A stretch of DNA of 64,000 bases from UBA5336 sp964506685 (GTDB lineage: Bacteria; Pseudomonadota; Alphaproteobacteria; Caulobacterales; Hyphomonadaceae), in the NCBI GenBank assembly GCA_964506685.1, contig CAZDMQ010000001.1, positions 1 through 64,000 of the forward strand, written 5' to 3'. The position numbers and the translations under genes were made by a program. Shown here one piece after another: positions 55,609-63,923 of this stretch. Below the pieces are notes generated by a model. That model was given only the letters and a program-made list of their open reading frames with translations, made no database searches and was not told the DNA's origin. The first letter of the stretch is position 1, and each line of letters begins with the position of its first letter.

Positions 55609-55928
55609 CGCCCAACGCCAATAGTCAACAGACGCAGGCCGCCTTCGACATTGTTTCCAGGCGCATTCAGGAAGCGTCAGAGGTGCTCAAAGCGATGGCC
55701 AGCGAGACACGCCTCAAGGTACTCTGCGCCCTCAGAACGGAGGAATTGCCCGCCAGTGAACTCGCCGAGTTGACTGGACAGTCGCCTTCTGCGGCGTCTC
55801 AGCATCTTGCAAAGCTGCGGGCTGCAGGACTGGTGCAAAGCAGGCGTGATGGTCAGACGATCTACTATCGGTGCAGCGGTGGGATAGGCCGGGCCCTCGT
55901 CGATACGCTGTGCGAGTTTTACGCTTGA
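55605..55928 (+). CDS. ArsR-family transcriptional regulator (BigR/SqrR-like)
   Basis: The 107-residue winged-helix protein starts with TTG overlapping the RND pump stop codon, with AAGGAG upstream. Its recognition helix region is LTGQSPSAASQHLAKLRAAG. It contains just two cysteines, in VLCALR (41) and YYRCSGG (90), the pair that forms a polysulfide or disulfide in BigR, YgaV and SqrR proteins. It would repress the sqr and rhodanese operons until sulfane sulfur accumulates. The dyads at 50913-50944 are candidate sites. Confidence 0.9.
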   Translation: MTPNANSQQTQAAFDIVSRRIQEASEVLKAMASETRLKVLCALRTEELPASELAELTGQSPSAASQHLAKLRAAGLVQSRRDGQTIYYRCSGGIGRALVDTLCEFYA

Positions 55929-55959
55929 GACAGCCCGCTGGCACGGGCATTTTCTCCTG

Positions 55960-56310
55960 AGATCTCAAGCGCCCCTGCAACACATTCAATGAAGTTGAGC
56001 GGGGTGTGACTTGCGCGATCGGTGACGTCCGATCGAATTGCACTGTGAAGGAGCACCGGGAATACAGTCTCCCGGGTGCGGGCTTCGACGCCGATGGACG
56101 AACCCGCCCGGTTGTGTCTGCGAGGGCGTGGATCCTGGTTGTCTGGCCACCGCGCGAGAGGCCGATTGCCTGGTCGCCGTTTTCGGGCTTATGCGGCCTT
56201 CGGCCACGGTCCCTCAGACTTTCTGCCGTGGGCCGATCTTTTGAAATCGACAATGACGCCATCCCTTTTGACTTGAGCATTGGATGCGTCTGGGCCGTTC
56301 GGTAACAAAA
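55960..56310 (-). pseudogene. IS5-family transposase remnant
   Basis: The minus strand encodes AIGLSRGGQTTRIHALADT near 56110-56170, matching the IS5-type DDE transposase block around the first catalytic region. The surrounding frame is shifted and interrupted, and there is no intact transposase gene. It marks the right side of the region that starts at tRNA-Asp. Confidence 0.6.
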
Positions 56311-56316
56311 ATCCAA

Positions 56317-56560
56317 TCAACCTTGTGCGTGTTGTGATGAGGTGGAGTGAGCAATGGAACCGATCTGGTCACCGAGTCCCGCCATTGCCTGATGGCTGAG
56401 TACCAGGATGGCGCGGGGTTTTCCTGCGACCCATGACTTCAGATTGGCAACAAGATGCTCAGCCACATTGGGATCATGGCCGGCCAGAGGCTCGTCCAGA
56501 GAAGTGGCTCGGTTCGTTTGAGCAGATATCGGTCGCAGGCTAAGTGGATTCCTGGCCTTC
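56317..56560 (-). pseudogene. ABC transporter ATPase C-terminal remnant
   Basis: The minus frame contains SLDEPLAGHDP (Walker B and D-loop, near 56470-56500) and ILVLSHQAM (H-loop, near 56395). This matches the end of an ABC ATPase such as a CydC-type exporter. No Walker A or signature motif is present upstream, so it is a fragment. Confidence 0.5.
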
Positions 56561-56653
56561 GGGGTATGCCGCAACCGCGATTGGCTGCGGCGCATTGAAT
56601 TCGGCCTGATCCGGTCAGCGCCGTCACGGAGGTCGTGGCGGCATTGTCCGCAC

Positions 56654-58645
56654 TCAGACCCGTTCCGCATCTGTCATCACCTCGATGAGGCTCGGGCCGT
56701 CATGGGCGATGGCGTCGGCGAGATGGCGCTCCAGTTCCTCACGGGTCGAGGCCCGGTGGCCCATGGCGCCGCACGCGCGGGCGAAGGCGGCAAACGGCGG
56801 ATTGATGAGGCCCGTCTGCCAGACCGGGAACTCGCCGGCGCGCTGTTCCTTGGAGATCTTCCCGAGCTCTGAATTGTTCATCAGGATGTGGGTGATGTTC
56901 ATGCCGTACTTCACCGCCGTGGTGATCTCCATGGCATACTGGCCGAAGCCGCCATCGCCGGAGACCGAGATCACCTTGCGGCCGCGAAATTCCGCCCGGT
57001 CGCGGGTGGCCGCCCAGGCGCCCATGGCAGCGGGAAAGCCGAAGCCGATGGAGCCGAGATAGCCCGACATCAGGATGCGCTGGTTGCCCGTCGGCTCGAA
57101 ATAGCGCCCGAAACTGTAGGTGTTGTTGCCGACATCGACGGCGAAGATGGCATTGGCCGGAGCGAGACGGGTCAGCGCGTCGAACAGGGCCGCGGCCGGC
57201 AGCCCGTTGCCATGATCCTCGGCGACGCGCGAGGTCTTCTCCGCCCGCCAGATGCGCCAGCGCTCGACGATCTCGGCGCGCTGGTCGCTAGCATCTGCCG
57301 CGAGGCGGTCCATCTCGCTGCGCAGCAATCGGGCTGTCACGCCGACGTCGCCCATGACGGGCAGCGTCACGGGATGGCGCTTGGCGAGCATCATGGGGTC
57401 GGTGTCGACCTGGATGATCGGCTTTTTCGGCTCGATGCCAGTGTGGTCGGAGAAGCTTGCGCCGAAAACGATGAGCAGGTCGGCCTCGTTCATGAACCAG
57501 CTCGCAATCGGGGTGCCGGAGCGGCCCATGACACCGGCGGCCAGCGGATGCGCGTCGCCGATCAGCCCCTTGGCCTTGAAGGTCGTTGCCACTGGCGCGT
57601 TCAGCGCCTCGGCCAGTGCGGTCACGTTGTCCATGCCACCCAGTGCGCCATGGCCGACGATGATCATCGGCCGGCTGGCCTTCGCGATCATGTCGGCAGC
57701 CTGTGCGACATCGGACGGCGGCGGTCCGATGCAGAGATTGGCCATGCGGCCCTCTGGCCCCTGGGCTTGCTGGCGCTCGCTGGCCGGCAGGGTCTGGGTA
57801 TTATCGGGGAGGACGAGGTGCCCGACACCCCTTTCAAGGATGGCCGCCTTGATCGCGCCGGTCATGAGCTGGGTGTGGTCGGAATTGGGATGCACGGTCT
57901 GGGAATAGGTGGCCACGGCCTCGAAGGCGGCTTCCAGGTCGATATCCTGGAAGGCATGCACGCCGATCACCTGCTCCTGCACCTGTCCGGTGAGCGCCAG
58001 AGCCGGCGCACTGTCGACCCTGGCGTCCCAGAGCCCGGTCATGAGATTGGTCGCGCCGGGGCCGGCAATGGTGAAGGCGGCGGCCGGATGGCCGGTGAGC
58101 TTGCCATAGGCGGAAGCGGCAAAGGCGGCGGCACCCTCGTGGCGGATGCCGTAATAGTTCAGCTTGCCAGCCTCGGCCTGCACCCGCATGGCGTCGGCGA
58201 AGCCGAGATTGGAATGGCCGACCATGCCGAAGACGCTGGTCACGCCCCAGTTCACCATGGTCTCCACCATGACGTCGGAAACGGTGCGCACGCGCTCCGG
58301 AGCGGGCGGCAGGCCGACAAAAATGCCGTCGTCGCGAGCCTCAACCGGGAAGGTCTCCTGTCCGCTGTCCTCATGCCCGCCCGGCGGCTTGCCGGTGAGC
58401 GGATCGAAATCCCAGCCATGCCAGGGGCAGCGCAGCCAGCACTTGCCGTCCGTTCCAGTCTCGATGGCCCCTTCGCCCAGTGGCCCGCCCTGGTGTGGAC
58501 AGTGATTGTCCATTGCTGCGTACTGGCCGTCGAAATGGACAATTGCCAGCGACCGCCCGCCGGCCGACGCCGATTTCACCCGACCTTCGGCAAGTTCGTC
58601 CGGCTCGGCCACCTTGTGCCAGCTCAGCGTTTCGGTGTCGGTCAT
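56654..58645 (-). CDS. Rieske [2Fe-2S] domain fused to a thiamine-diphosphate-dependent enzyme
   Basis: The 663-residue protein joins an N-terminal Rieske ferredoxin domain (about 1-110) to a complete acetolactate-synthase/pyruvate-oxidase-type ThDP enzyme (about 118-663). The Rieske ligands are Cys49-His51 (CPH) and Cys73-His76 (CPWH). The ThDP part has the catalytic Glu in RHEGAAAFAAS, a central domain with ASRPMIIVGHGALGG and the cofactor motif GDGGF followed 25 residues later by NN (ILMNNSELG). Such a fusion could pass electrons from a 2-oxo acid or aldehyde-type reaction to the Rieske centre. The start is preceded by GGGG and is divergent from the next gene. Confidence 0.9.
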   Translation of the reverse strand: MTDTETLSWHKVAEPDELAEGRVKSASAGGRSLAIVHFDGQYAAMDNHCPHQGGPLGEGAIETGTDGKCWLRCPWHGWDFDPLTGKPPGGHEDSGQETFPVEARDDGIFVGLPPAPERVRTVSDVMVETMVNWGVTSVFGMVGHSNLGFADAMRVQAEAGKLNYYGIRHEGAAAFAASAYGKLTGHPAAAFTIAGPGATNLMTGLWDARVDSAPALALTGQVQEQVIGVHAFQDIDLEAAFEAVATYSQTVHPNSDHTQLMTGAIKAAILERGVGHLVLPDNTQTLPASERQQAQGPEGRMANLCIGPPPSDVAQAADMIAKASRPMIIVGHGALGGMDNVTALAEALNAPVATTFKAKGLIGDAHPLAAGVMGRSGTPIASWFMNEADLLIVFGASFSDHTGIEPKKPIIQVDTDPMMLAKRHPVTLPVMGDVGVTARLLRSEMDRLAADASDQRAEIVERWRIWRAEKTSRVAEDHGNGLPAAALFDALTRLAPANAIFAVDVGNNTYSFGRYFEPTGNQRILMSGYLGSIGFGFPAAMGAWAATRDRAEFRGRKVISVSGDGGFGQYAMEITTAVKYGMNITHILMNNSELGKISKEQRAGEFPVWQTGLINPPFAAFARACGAMGHRASTREELERHLADAIAHDGPSLIEVMTDAERV

Positions 58646-58805
58646 CTTGTCCCCTTGCGCGTCGGCCTGGCGTTTTTGTCTGCCCGTTGGATGCCGGAAG
58701 CAGCCGGAGGTCACATCTCAAGCAGCAACACTTTCGTGATCGTGAACCGACTGGACCCCGTCTTCCAATTGCTGTTCTTCTGCAGACGAAACACGGGGAA
58801 GTTCC

Positions 58806-60419
58806 ATGCGTCCAGTCACAGTTGTGAAATGGTCAGCGCTCGCCGACCGGACGCCGGCGTACGCGCTCGTCGAGAGCGTCGACCTCGTTGTGGTGCGTTT
58901 CGACGATCAGGTGTCGGTGCTTTACGGGCGCTGCCTGCACCGCGGCGCGCTCATGTCCGACGGCTTTGTTGACGACAGGGACAACCTGATCTGCGGCGTC
59001 CACAACTGGGACTACCGCGTTAATACCGGAGTATCAGCGTACAACAACGAGGAGGCGCTGCGCAAGTTCACCGCCTGGGTGGAGAACGGCGAGGTGCTTG
59101 TCGATGCCGACGAGATCTCCGAATGGGCCCGGGCCAATCCCCAGCCCTATGACCGCAGCGCCTATCTCGGCCTCTACCAGGACCCCTCCCACGGCGAGCA
59201 TGAGGAGCCCCGTAATGGCCAGATCCAGGCGCTTGCGCGCGATGGCCTGTCGAAAACCGGGCACCATGGGCCCGTTGATGCCATGGGTGTGCCGCGCGCG
59301 GACCTGCCCAACTGGGACGACCTGCAAATCCTCACCGCACAGCTCCACCGCATGCCGCTGCTGGATGATGAACCGGTCGATACCGAGACCATTATCGGGC
59401 CTAACTCCCAGAAACCACTTCACCTCAAGATCCCGCTTTTCGTGTCGGACATGAGCTTCGGTGCATTGTCGGAGCCGGCCAAGATCGCGTTGGCACGCGG
59501 GGCAGAGCTGGCCGGCACGGGCATCTGTTCGGGCGAGGGCGGCATGCTGGCCGAGGAACAGGCGGCCAATTCGCGCTATTTCTATGAGCTGGCATCTGGC
59601 CGGTTCGGTTTTTCCTGGGACAAGCTCGACCGGGTCCAGGCTTTCCACTTCAAGGGCGGGCAGGGGGCGAAGACAGGCACGGGCGGCCACCTGCCGGGCG
59701 AGAAGGTTCAGGGCAAGATCGCCGAAACCCGGGGGCTGGAGGAGGGTGAGCCCGCCATTTCCCCCGCGCGGTTTACGGACTGGACCGAGATCTCCCAGAT
59801 CCGTGACTTTGCCGACGAGGTCCGTGCCCGCACCGGTGGCATCCCCATCGGCTACAAGCTCTCGGCCCAGCACATCGAGAAGGACATCGATGCCGCGCTC
59901 GAGGTGGGCGCCGATTACATCATCCTTGACGGGCGCGGCGGCGGCACCGGTGCGGCCCCGCTGATCTTCCGCGACAATATCTCCGTTCCGACCATCCCGG
60001 CGCTGGCCCGGGCGCGCCGCCACCTGGATGCCAGTGCGCCCGGCGTGACGCTGGTGATCACCGGCGGGCTACGAACGCCGGCCGATTTCATCAAGGCCCT
60101 GGCGCTGGGTGCTGATGCCATTGCGTTGTCGAACGCGGCCATGCAGGCCATCGGCTGCATCGCCATGCGTGCCTGCCACACAAACAATTGCCCGGTCGGG
60201 ATCGCCAGCCAGAAGCCGCACCTCGTCTCGCGCCTGGTCGTCGAGCAGTCGGCGCAGCGGCTGCAGACCTTCTTCAAGTCGTCCGTGGAACTCATGCAGG
60301 TGATGGCGCGCGCCTGCGGTCACGCGCGCCTTGCCGATTTCACGCCAGACGACCTCACGACCTTCAAGCCGGACATGGCGGCCTTGTCCGGGGTGGCGTT
60401 TGCAGGAGTACGCGCGTGA
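58806..60419 (+). CDS. Rieske domain fused to an FMN-binding glutamate-synthase-like domain
   Basis: The 537-residue protein has an N-terminal Rieske domain (about 1-105) with ligands Cys43-His45 (CLH) and Cys63-His66 (CGVH). A glutamate-synthase central/FMN barrel follows (about 170-520). Visible FMN-domain features are PLFVSDMSFGALSEPAKIAL, FKGGQGAKTGTGG, LDGRGGGTGAAP and the iron-sulfur site CIAMRACHTNNCPVGIA. No glutaminase domain is present, so this is not a normal GltB; it resembles GltB2-like proteins of unknown reaction. It starts the operon that continues to 62617. Confidence 0.92.
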   Translation: MRPVTVVKWSALADRTPAYALVESVDLVVVRFDDQVSVLYGRCLHRGALMSDGFVDDRDNLICGVHNWDYRVNTGVSAYNNEEALRKFTAWVENGEVLVDADEISEWARANPQPYDRSAYLGLYQDPSHGEHEEPRNGQIQALARDGLSKTGHHGPVDAMGVPRADLPNWDDLQILTAQLHRMPLLDDEPVDTETIIGPNSQKPLHLKIPLFVSDMSFGALSEPAKIALARGAELAGTGICSGEGGMLAEEQAANSRYFYELASGRFGFSWDKLDRVQAFHFKGGQGAKTGTGGHLPGEKVQGKIAETRGLEEGEPAISPARFTDWTEISQIRDFADEVRARTGGIPIGYKLSAQHIEKDIDAALEVGADYIILDGRGGGTGAAPLIFRDNISVPTIPALARARRHLDASAPGVTLVITGGLRTPADFIKALALGADAIALSNAAMQAIGCIAMRACHTNNCPVGIASQKPHLVSRLVVEQSAQRLQTFFKSSVELMQVMARACGHARLADFTPDDLTTFKPDMAALSGVAFAGVRA

Positions 60420-60640
60420 GCGTTGAGACCGCATCGCTGATCGTTTCCCTTGCGGGGATATACCTCGCCATCGGCGCGGTGTTCGCGCTCGGGTTCGTGA
60501 CCCTCGGGGTGAGCCGGATCGATCCCGGCGCCAAGGGCATGGCCGTGCAGGCCCGCGCCATCATCTTTCCCGGCGTGATGGGCCTTTGGCCCCTGATGCT
60601 GGTGAAACTCTTCACGCAGAAGGCGCCGCCGGTCTCATGA
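60416..60640 (+). CDS. Small membrane protein in the Rieske cluster
   Basis: The 74-residue protein starts with GTG inside the stop codon of the upstream gene, with AGGAG seven bases before. It has two hydrophobic segments (LIVSLAGIYLAIGAVFALGFVTL from about 8 and a second, IIFPGVMGLWPLMLVKLF, around 48-65). It is short and unrecognised. Its position within overlapping genes indicates that it is a subunit of the same complex. Confidence 0.75.
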   Translation: MSVETASLIVSLAGIYLAIGAVFALGFVTLGVSRIDPGAKGMAVQARAIIFPGVMGLWPLMLVKLFTQKAPPVS

Positions 60641-60786
60641 AACGCAGCCATCGTTCCGCTCACCGGCTGATCTGGCTGGTGCTCGCGCCGGTCCTTGCGG
60701 CCATTCTCGTGGTCTCGATCATGGTGCGGCCCGGCGCTGTGGTGAACGAGGCGCTCCCCTTTGATCCGGTCGAGGAGACCCGCTGA
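60637..60786 (+). CDS. Tiny single-span membrane protein in the Rieske cluster
   Basis: The 49-residue protein overlaps both neighbours (ATGA at its start, TGATG at its end). A basic N-terminus MKRSHRSAHR precedes one hydrophobic helix (LIWLVLAPVLAAILVVSIMV) and a short acidic tail. It is likely a membrane anchor or assembly subunit. Confidence 0.72.
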   Translation: MKRSHRSAHRLIWLVLAPVLAAILVVSIMVRPGAVVNEALPFDPVEETR

Positions 60787-61862
60787 TGGCGCATGGCTAC
60801 AAGGCGGTCACCTGGACGGCGTTCAAGCGGCGCTTCGACCTCTGGCTGATCGCCGGCGTTGCGCTGTATCTCATCGCGTTCACGGTCGTCAGCTTCGCCG
60901 CAATGCCGGCCGGCGAGAGCTTCACCCCGGTTCAGGTGCTGATCCGCGCCACCGGGACGCTCGCCTTCCTGCTGCTGGCCTTCATTCTCACCATCGGACC
61001 GTTCGCACGCCTGACCCCGCGCTTCAGGCCCTTCCTCTACAATCGCCGGCACCTCGGTGTGACTACATTCCTCGTCGCGCTGGTCCATGCCGGACTGGTG
61101 CTGCTCTGGTATCATGGCTTCTCGGACGTGAATGTCTTCGTCTCTCTGCTCGCCAGCAATCCGAGATACGACTCCATCGCCGGGTTCCCGTTCGAGAGCC
61201 TCGGTCTCATCGCCTTGATCATCCTGTTCCTCATGGCCGCCACCAGCCACGATTTCTGGAATGCCAATCTCGGGCCGGGCCTGTGGAAGGCACTACACAT
61301 GGGCGTCTATCTCGCCTTCGCCCTGCTTGTCGCGCATGTGGCGCTCGGCGCGATCCAGTTTGAGAAGCACCCAGCCTATGTCGCGCTCCTGGTCGCAGGA
61401 GCTGGCCTGGTGACAATCCTTCACCTGGTCGCGAGCTTTGCCGCTTCTTCGGCGCACGTAACGACCGGCGAAACCGACTGGCTGACCGTCGACCGGCCTG
61501 TGGAGCTTCAGGACGGCCGCGCGAAAATCCTCCAGCCCGCCGGCGGCGAGCGCATCGCGGTCTTCCGCGACGGCGAGAAGGTCTATGCCGTATCGAATGT
61601 CTGCCGCCATCAGGGCGGGCCGCTTGGCGAGGGCCGCATCATCGACGGCTGCATCACCTGCCCGTGGCATGGCTTCCAGTACCGGCCCGGGGATGGCCAG
61701 TCGCCGCCGCCCTTCACCGAGAAGATCGCTACCTATGCCACCCGGATCGTCGATGGCGTGGTGCAGGTCGCAGCCACACCGAATGCGCCGGGCACACCTC
61801 AAGCGCCGTCCATCATTCCGCCGGACGCAATGGCCGGCGCACTGGAAGGAGGTCCGGCATGA
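60786..61862 (+). CDS. Ferric-reductase-like membrane domain fused to a Rieske domain
   Basis: The 358-residue protein has an N-terminal membrane domain of six or so helices (about 18-225) with histidines suited to bind heme (His101, His171 and His184 on helices). A C-terminal Rieske domain follows with ligands Cys273-His275 (CRHQGG) and Cys292-His295 (CPWHGF). This arrangement would carry electrons across the membrane between heme and a [2Fe-2S] centre. The direction is not determined. It begins inside the stop of the tiny gene upstream and overlaps the next gene (ATGA). Confidence 0.9.
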   Translation: MAHGYKAVTWTAFKRRFDLWLIAGVALYLIAFTVVSFAAMPAGESFTPVQVLIRATGTLAFLLLAFILTIGPFARLTPRFRPFLYNRRHLGVTTFLVALVHAGLVLLWYHGFSDVNVFVSLLASNPRYDSIAGFPFESLGLIALIILFLMAATSHDFWNANLGPGLWKALHMGVYLAFALLVAHVALGAIQFEKHPAYVALLVAGAGLVTILHLVASFAASSAHVTTGETDWLTVDRPVELQDGRAKILQPAGGERIAVFRDGEKVYAVSNVCRHQGGPLGEGRIIDGCITCPWHGFQYRPGDGQSPPPFTEKIATYATRIVDGVVQVAATPNAPGTPQAPSIIPPDAMAGALEGGPA

Positions 61863-62617
61863 GCGATGCGGACAAGGATTTCTTCGTGGGCTATGCCGAC
61901 ACGCCCGCCGCCGACCGCAGGTTCTTTCTCCGGGCCGGGCTTGGTCTGATGGCCGGCACCGCGGCCCTCGCCACAGGTCTCGCCGCCCTGCAACGCCGTC
62001 CCGGCCGTGGCGGCTGGAACATGGCAGAGGTGCGAGACTGGACCGGCGTGGTCACGGCCGAGCCCTATGCCATGCTGCGCACGGCCGATCTCGACGGAAG
62101 CCCGCGCACCGCCCTCCTGTCCTGCCTCGGCAAATGCGGCGTGGCGGCCCAGATCGGCGCGCTGAGAGGCCGGCATGTGCGCGTGCGCGGCAGTCTTATC
62201 GCGCGCGGACAGCACGCCATGATTGCGGTGCCGGAAATCGAGCCGGACTGGATCACCCCGCTGGATGGGCCGGAAAATCCGGCGCTCGCCTTTCCGTCGC
62301 CGGACCCGCTGACCGAGATCGACCTCGCCGGCGAAATTCTCGACAGCAAGTGCTGGTTCGGTGCGATGCGCCCCTCGGAGGGCAAGGTGCACAAGGCCTG
62401 CGCGAGTCTCTGCATCCGTGGGGGACTGCCGCCGGCCTTCCATGCCCGTGACCGGGGCGGGCGCACGGCGCTGATGATCATGACCGATGGCGGATATGCC
62501 CATGGCCCCGACCTCCTGCCCTTCGTCGCGGACCCGGTGCGCGTGCGCGGCCAGGTTAAACGCTGGGGCAACCTGATGCTGCTCGATGCACCGGTGACCG
62601 GGATCACCCGCATCTGA
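61859..62617 (+). CDS. Tat-type exported cysteine-rich protein in the Rieske cluster
   Basis: The 252-residue protein has an RRFFLRAG motif at residues 20-27 followed by a hydrophobic stretch, suggesting export by the Tat pathway. The mature part has two cysteine groups: Cys89/Cys93 in SCLGKCG, and Cys165, Cys181 and Cys185 in DSKCWFGAM and KACASLCIRGG. These could hold a metal centre. I do not recognise a named family. It overlaps the ferric-reductase-Rieske gene and ends the operon. Confidence 0.75.
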   Translation: MSDADKDFFVGYADTPAADRRFFLRAGLGLMAGTAALATGLAALQRRPGRGGWNMAEVRDWTGVVTAEPYAMLRTADLDGSPRTALLSCLGKCGVAAQIGALRGRHVRVRGSLIARGQHAMIAVPEIEPDWITPLDGPENPALAFPSPDPLTEIDLAGEILDSKCWFGAMRPSEGKVHKACASLCIRGGLPPAFHARDRGGRTALMIMTDGGYAHGPDLLPFVADPVRVRGQVKRWGNLMLLDAPVTGITRI

Positions 62618-62633
62618 CAGCCTGTACGGGTCG

Positions 62634-63923
62634 TCAAACCGGGATGCGGCGGTCCCTGTCCTTTTCACTTTCCCCTTCGCCAGGCTCTTTCCCCGGCATG
62701 AGGTTCTCCGGGCAACTCGCAGTGGTGTGTCGCTTCGCCCAGGCGCCGTACCGCGCCGAAAGCGGGGCCGCCGTCAGGCCATGCAACAGGATGCTGAAGA
62801 GGACCGTGACCGAGACCACATCCTCGAGCCGGCCGGAAAATACGAGGTCCAGGTCTTCGATCACCAACAGGGCGAACAGCAGCGAGGCCAGCCCTCTCGG
62901 CCCGAACCATCCCAGGAAGGTAACAGTCGGCAGGCGCAGTCCCGTGCCGATCATCGACAGGGCGACCGGCAGCATGCGAACCACAGTCAGACTGGCGATG
63001 GCATAGACGGCGACGTCGACCGACAGACCCGCAAGGGCCCCGGGCAGGATGGCCAAGCCAAACAAAAAGAATGTCAGGTTGGCGAGGGTCTGGCTCTCGG
63101 TCTCGGTGAATTCGTGGAGGAAAGTCGAGTAATTGACGTTGAGGTTGCCATAGGTCAGCCCACAGACGAACGCCGCAATGAACCCGTTGCCGCCAACCGC
63201 CTCGGCGCCCGCAAAGGCGAGAATGGCCAGCGCAATGGCGGCGACGCCCTGGAAGTCCTCGGTGATCCAGCCGGATTGCGAGGCGGCACCGATCAGCCGG
63301 CCGCCGAGATAGCCGACACAGATGCCGGCAATCGGCCCGAGGCTGAGTTGCAAGGCAAGGAAGACGAGCCAGTTCTCTTCGCCCGCCTGCTGCGCCATGT
63401 TGAAGAAGCAGGCGAAGAACAGGACGGCCGGAAGCGCCAGCCCGTCATTCAACCCGCTTTCGGCATTGAGGCTCTGTCTTATGCGCAGCGGCACCGATGG
63501 GTTGGAGAGGACCGATGCGCCAAGCGCAGCGTCGGTTGGTGCGAGAATGGCGGCCACTAGCGCGGCTTCCAGCAGTCCGAAACCTGGCAGGATCAGCCAT
63601 CCGGCCAGGGTGCCTAGCGCGATGATCAGCGGCAGTGCGATGGCGAGCAGCCGGATCGGAACAGCCCTTTCCTGATAAAGCGCAAGGGCCCGGATCCGCG
63701 ACGCATCGGCCGCCAGGACCAGGACCAGTGTGAGTTCGGCCAGCGTGTGGATGGTCTTGTCGTCGAACAGCGCCCGGTCTGAGGGAAGCAGACTGACGCC
63801 CGCGATCCAGCCCATGCCGGTGAACAGCATCGGAGGGGTCAGCATCGTTCCATTGATCCGCCGCGACACCAGCGAGAAGACGAAGAACACGGACGCGAAA
63901 ATCAGAAGGTGTCTGGGGTCCAT
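62634..63923 (-). CDS. Cation/proton antiporter (CPA family, NhaP-like)
   Basis: The 429-residue protein has about twelve membrane helices and the conserved ESGLNDGLALP region near residue 150-160, with the Asn-Asp pair seen in CPA1 antiporters, plus APTDAALGASVL upstream. It exchanges Na+ or K+ for H+ across the inner membrane. The C-terminal tail is short and charged. It converges with the Rieske cluster 16 bases after that operon ends. Confidence 0.87.
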   Translation of the reverse strand: MDPRHLLIFASVFFVFSLVSRRINGTMLTPPMLFTGMGWIAGVSLLPSDRALFDDKTIHTLAELTLVLVLAADASRIRALALYQERAVPIRLLAIALPLIIALGTLAGWLILPGFGLLEAALVAAILAPTDAALGASVLSNPSVPLRIRQSLNAESGLNDGLALPAVLFFACFFNMAQQAGEENWLVFLALQLSLGPIAGICVGYLGGRLIGAASQSGWITEDFQGVAAIALAILAFAGAEAVGGNGFIAAFVCGLTYGNLNVNYSTFLHEFTETESQTLANLTFFLFGLAILPGALAGLSVDVAVYAIASLTVVRMLPVALSMIGTGLRLPTVTFLGWFGPRGLASLLFALLVIEDLDLVFSGRLEDVVSVTVLFSILLHGLTAAPLSARYGAWAKRHTTASCPENLMPGKEPGEGESEKDRDRRIPV

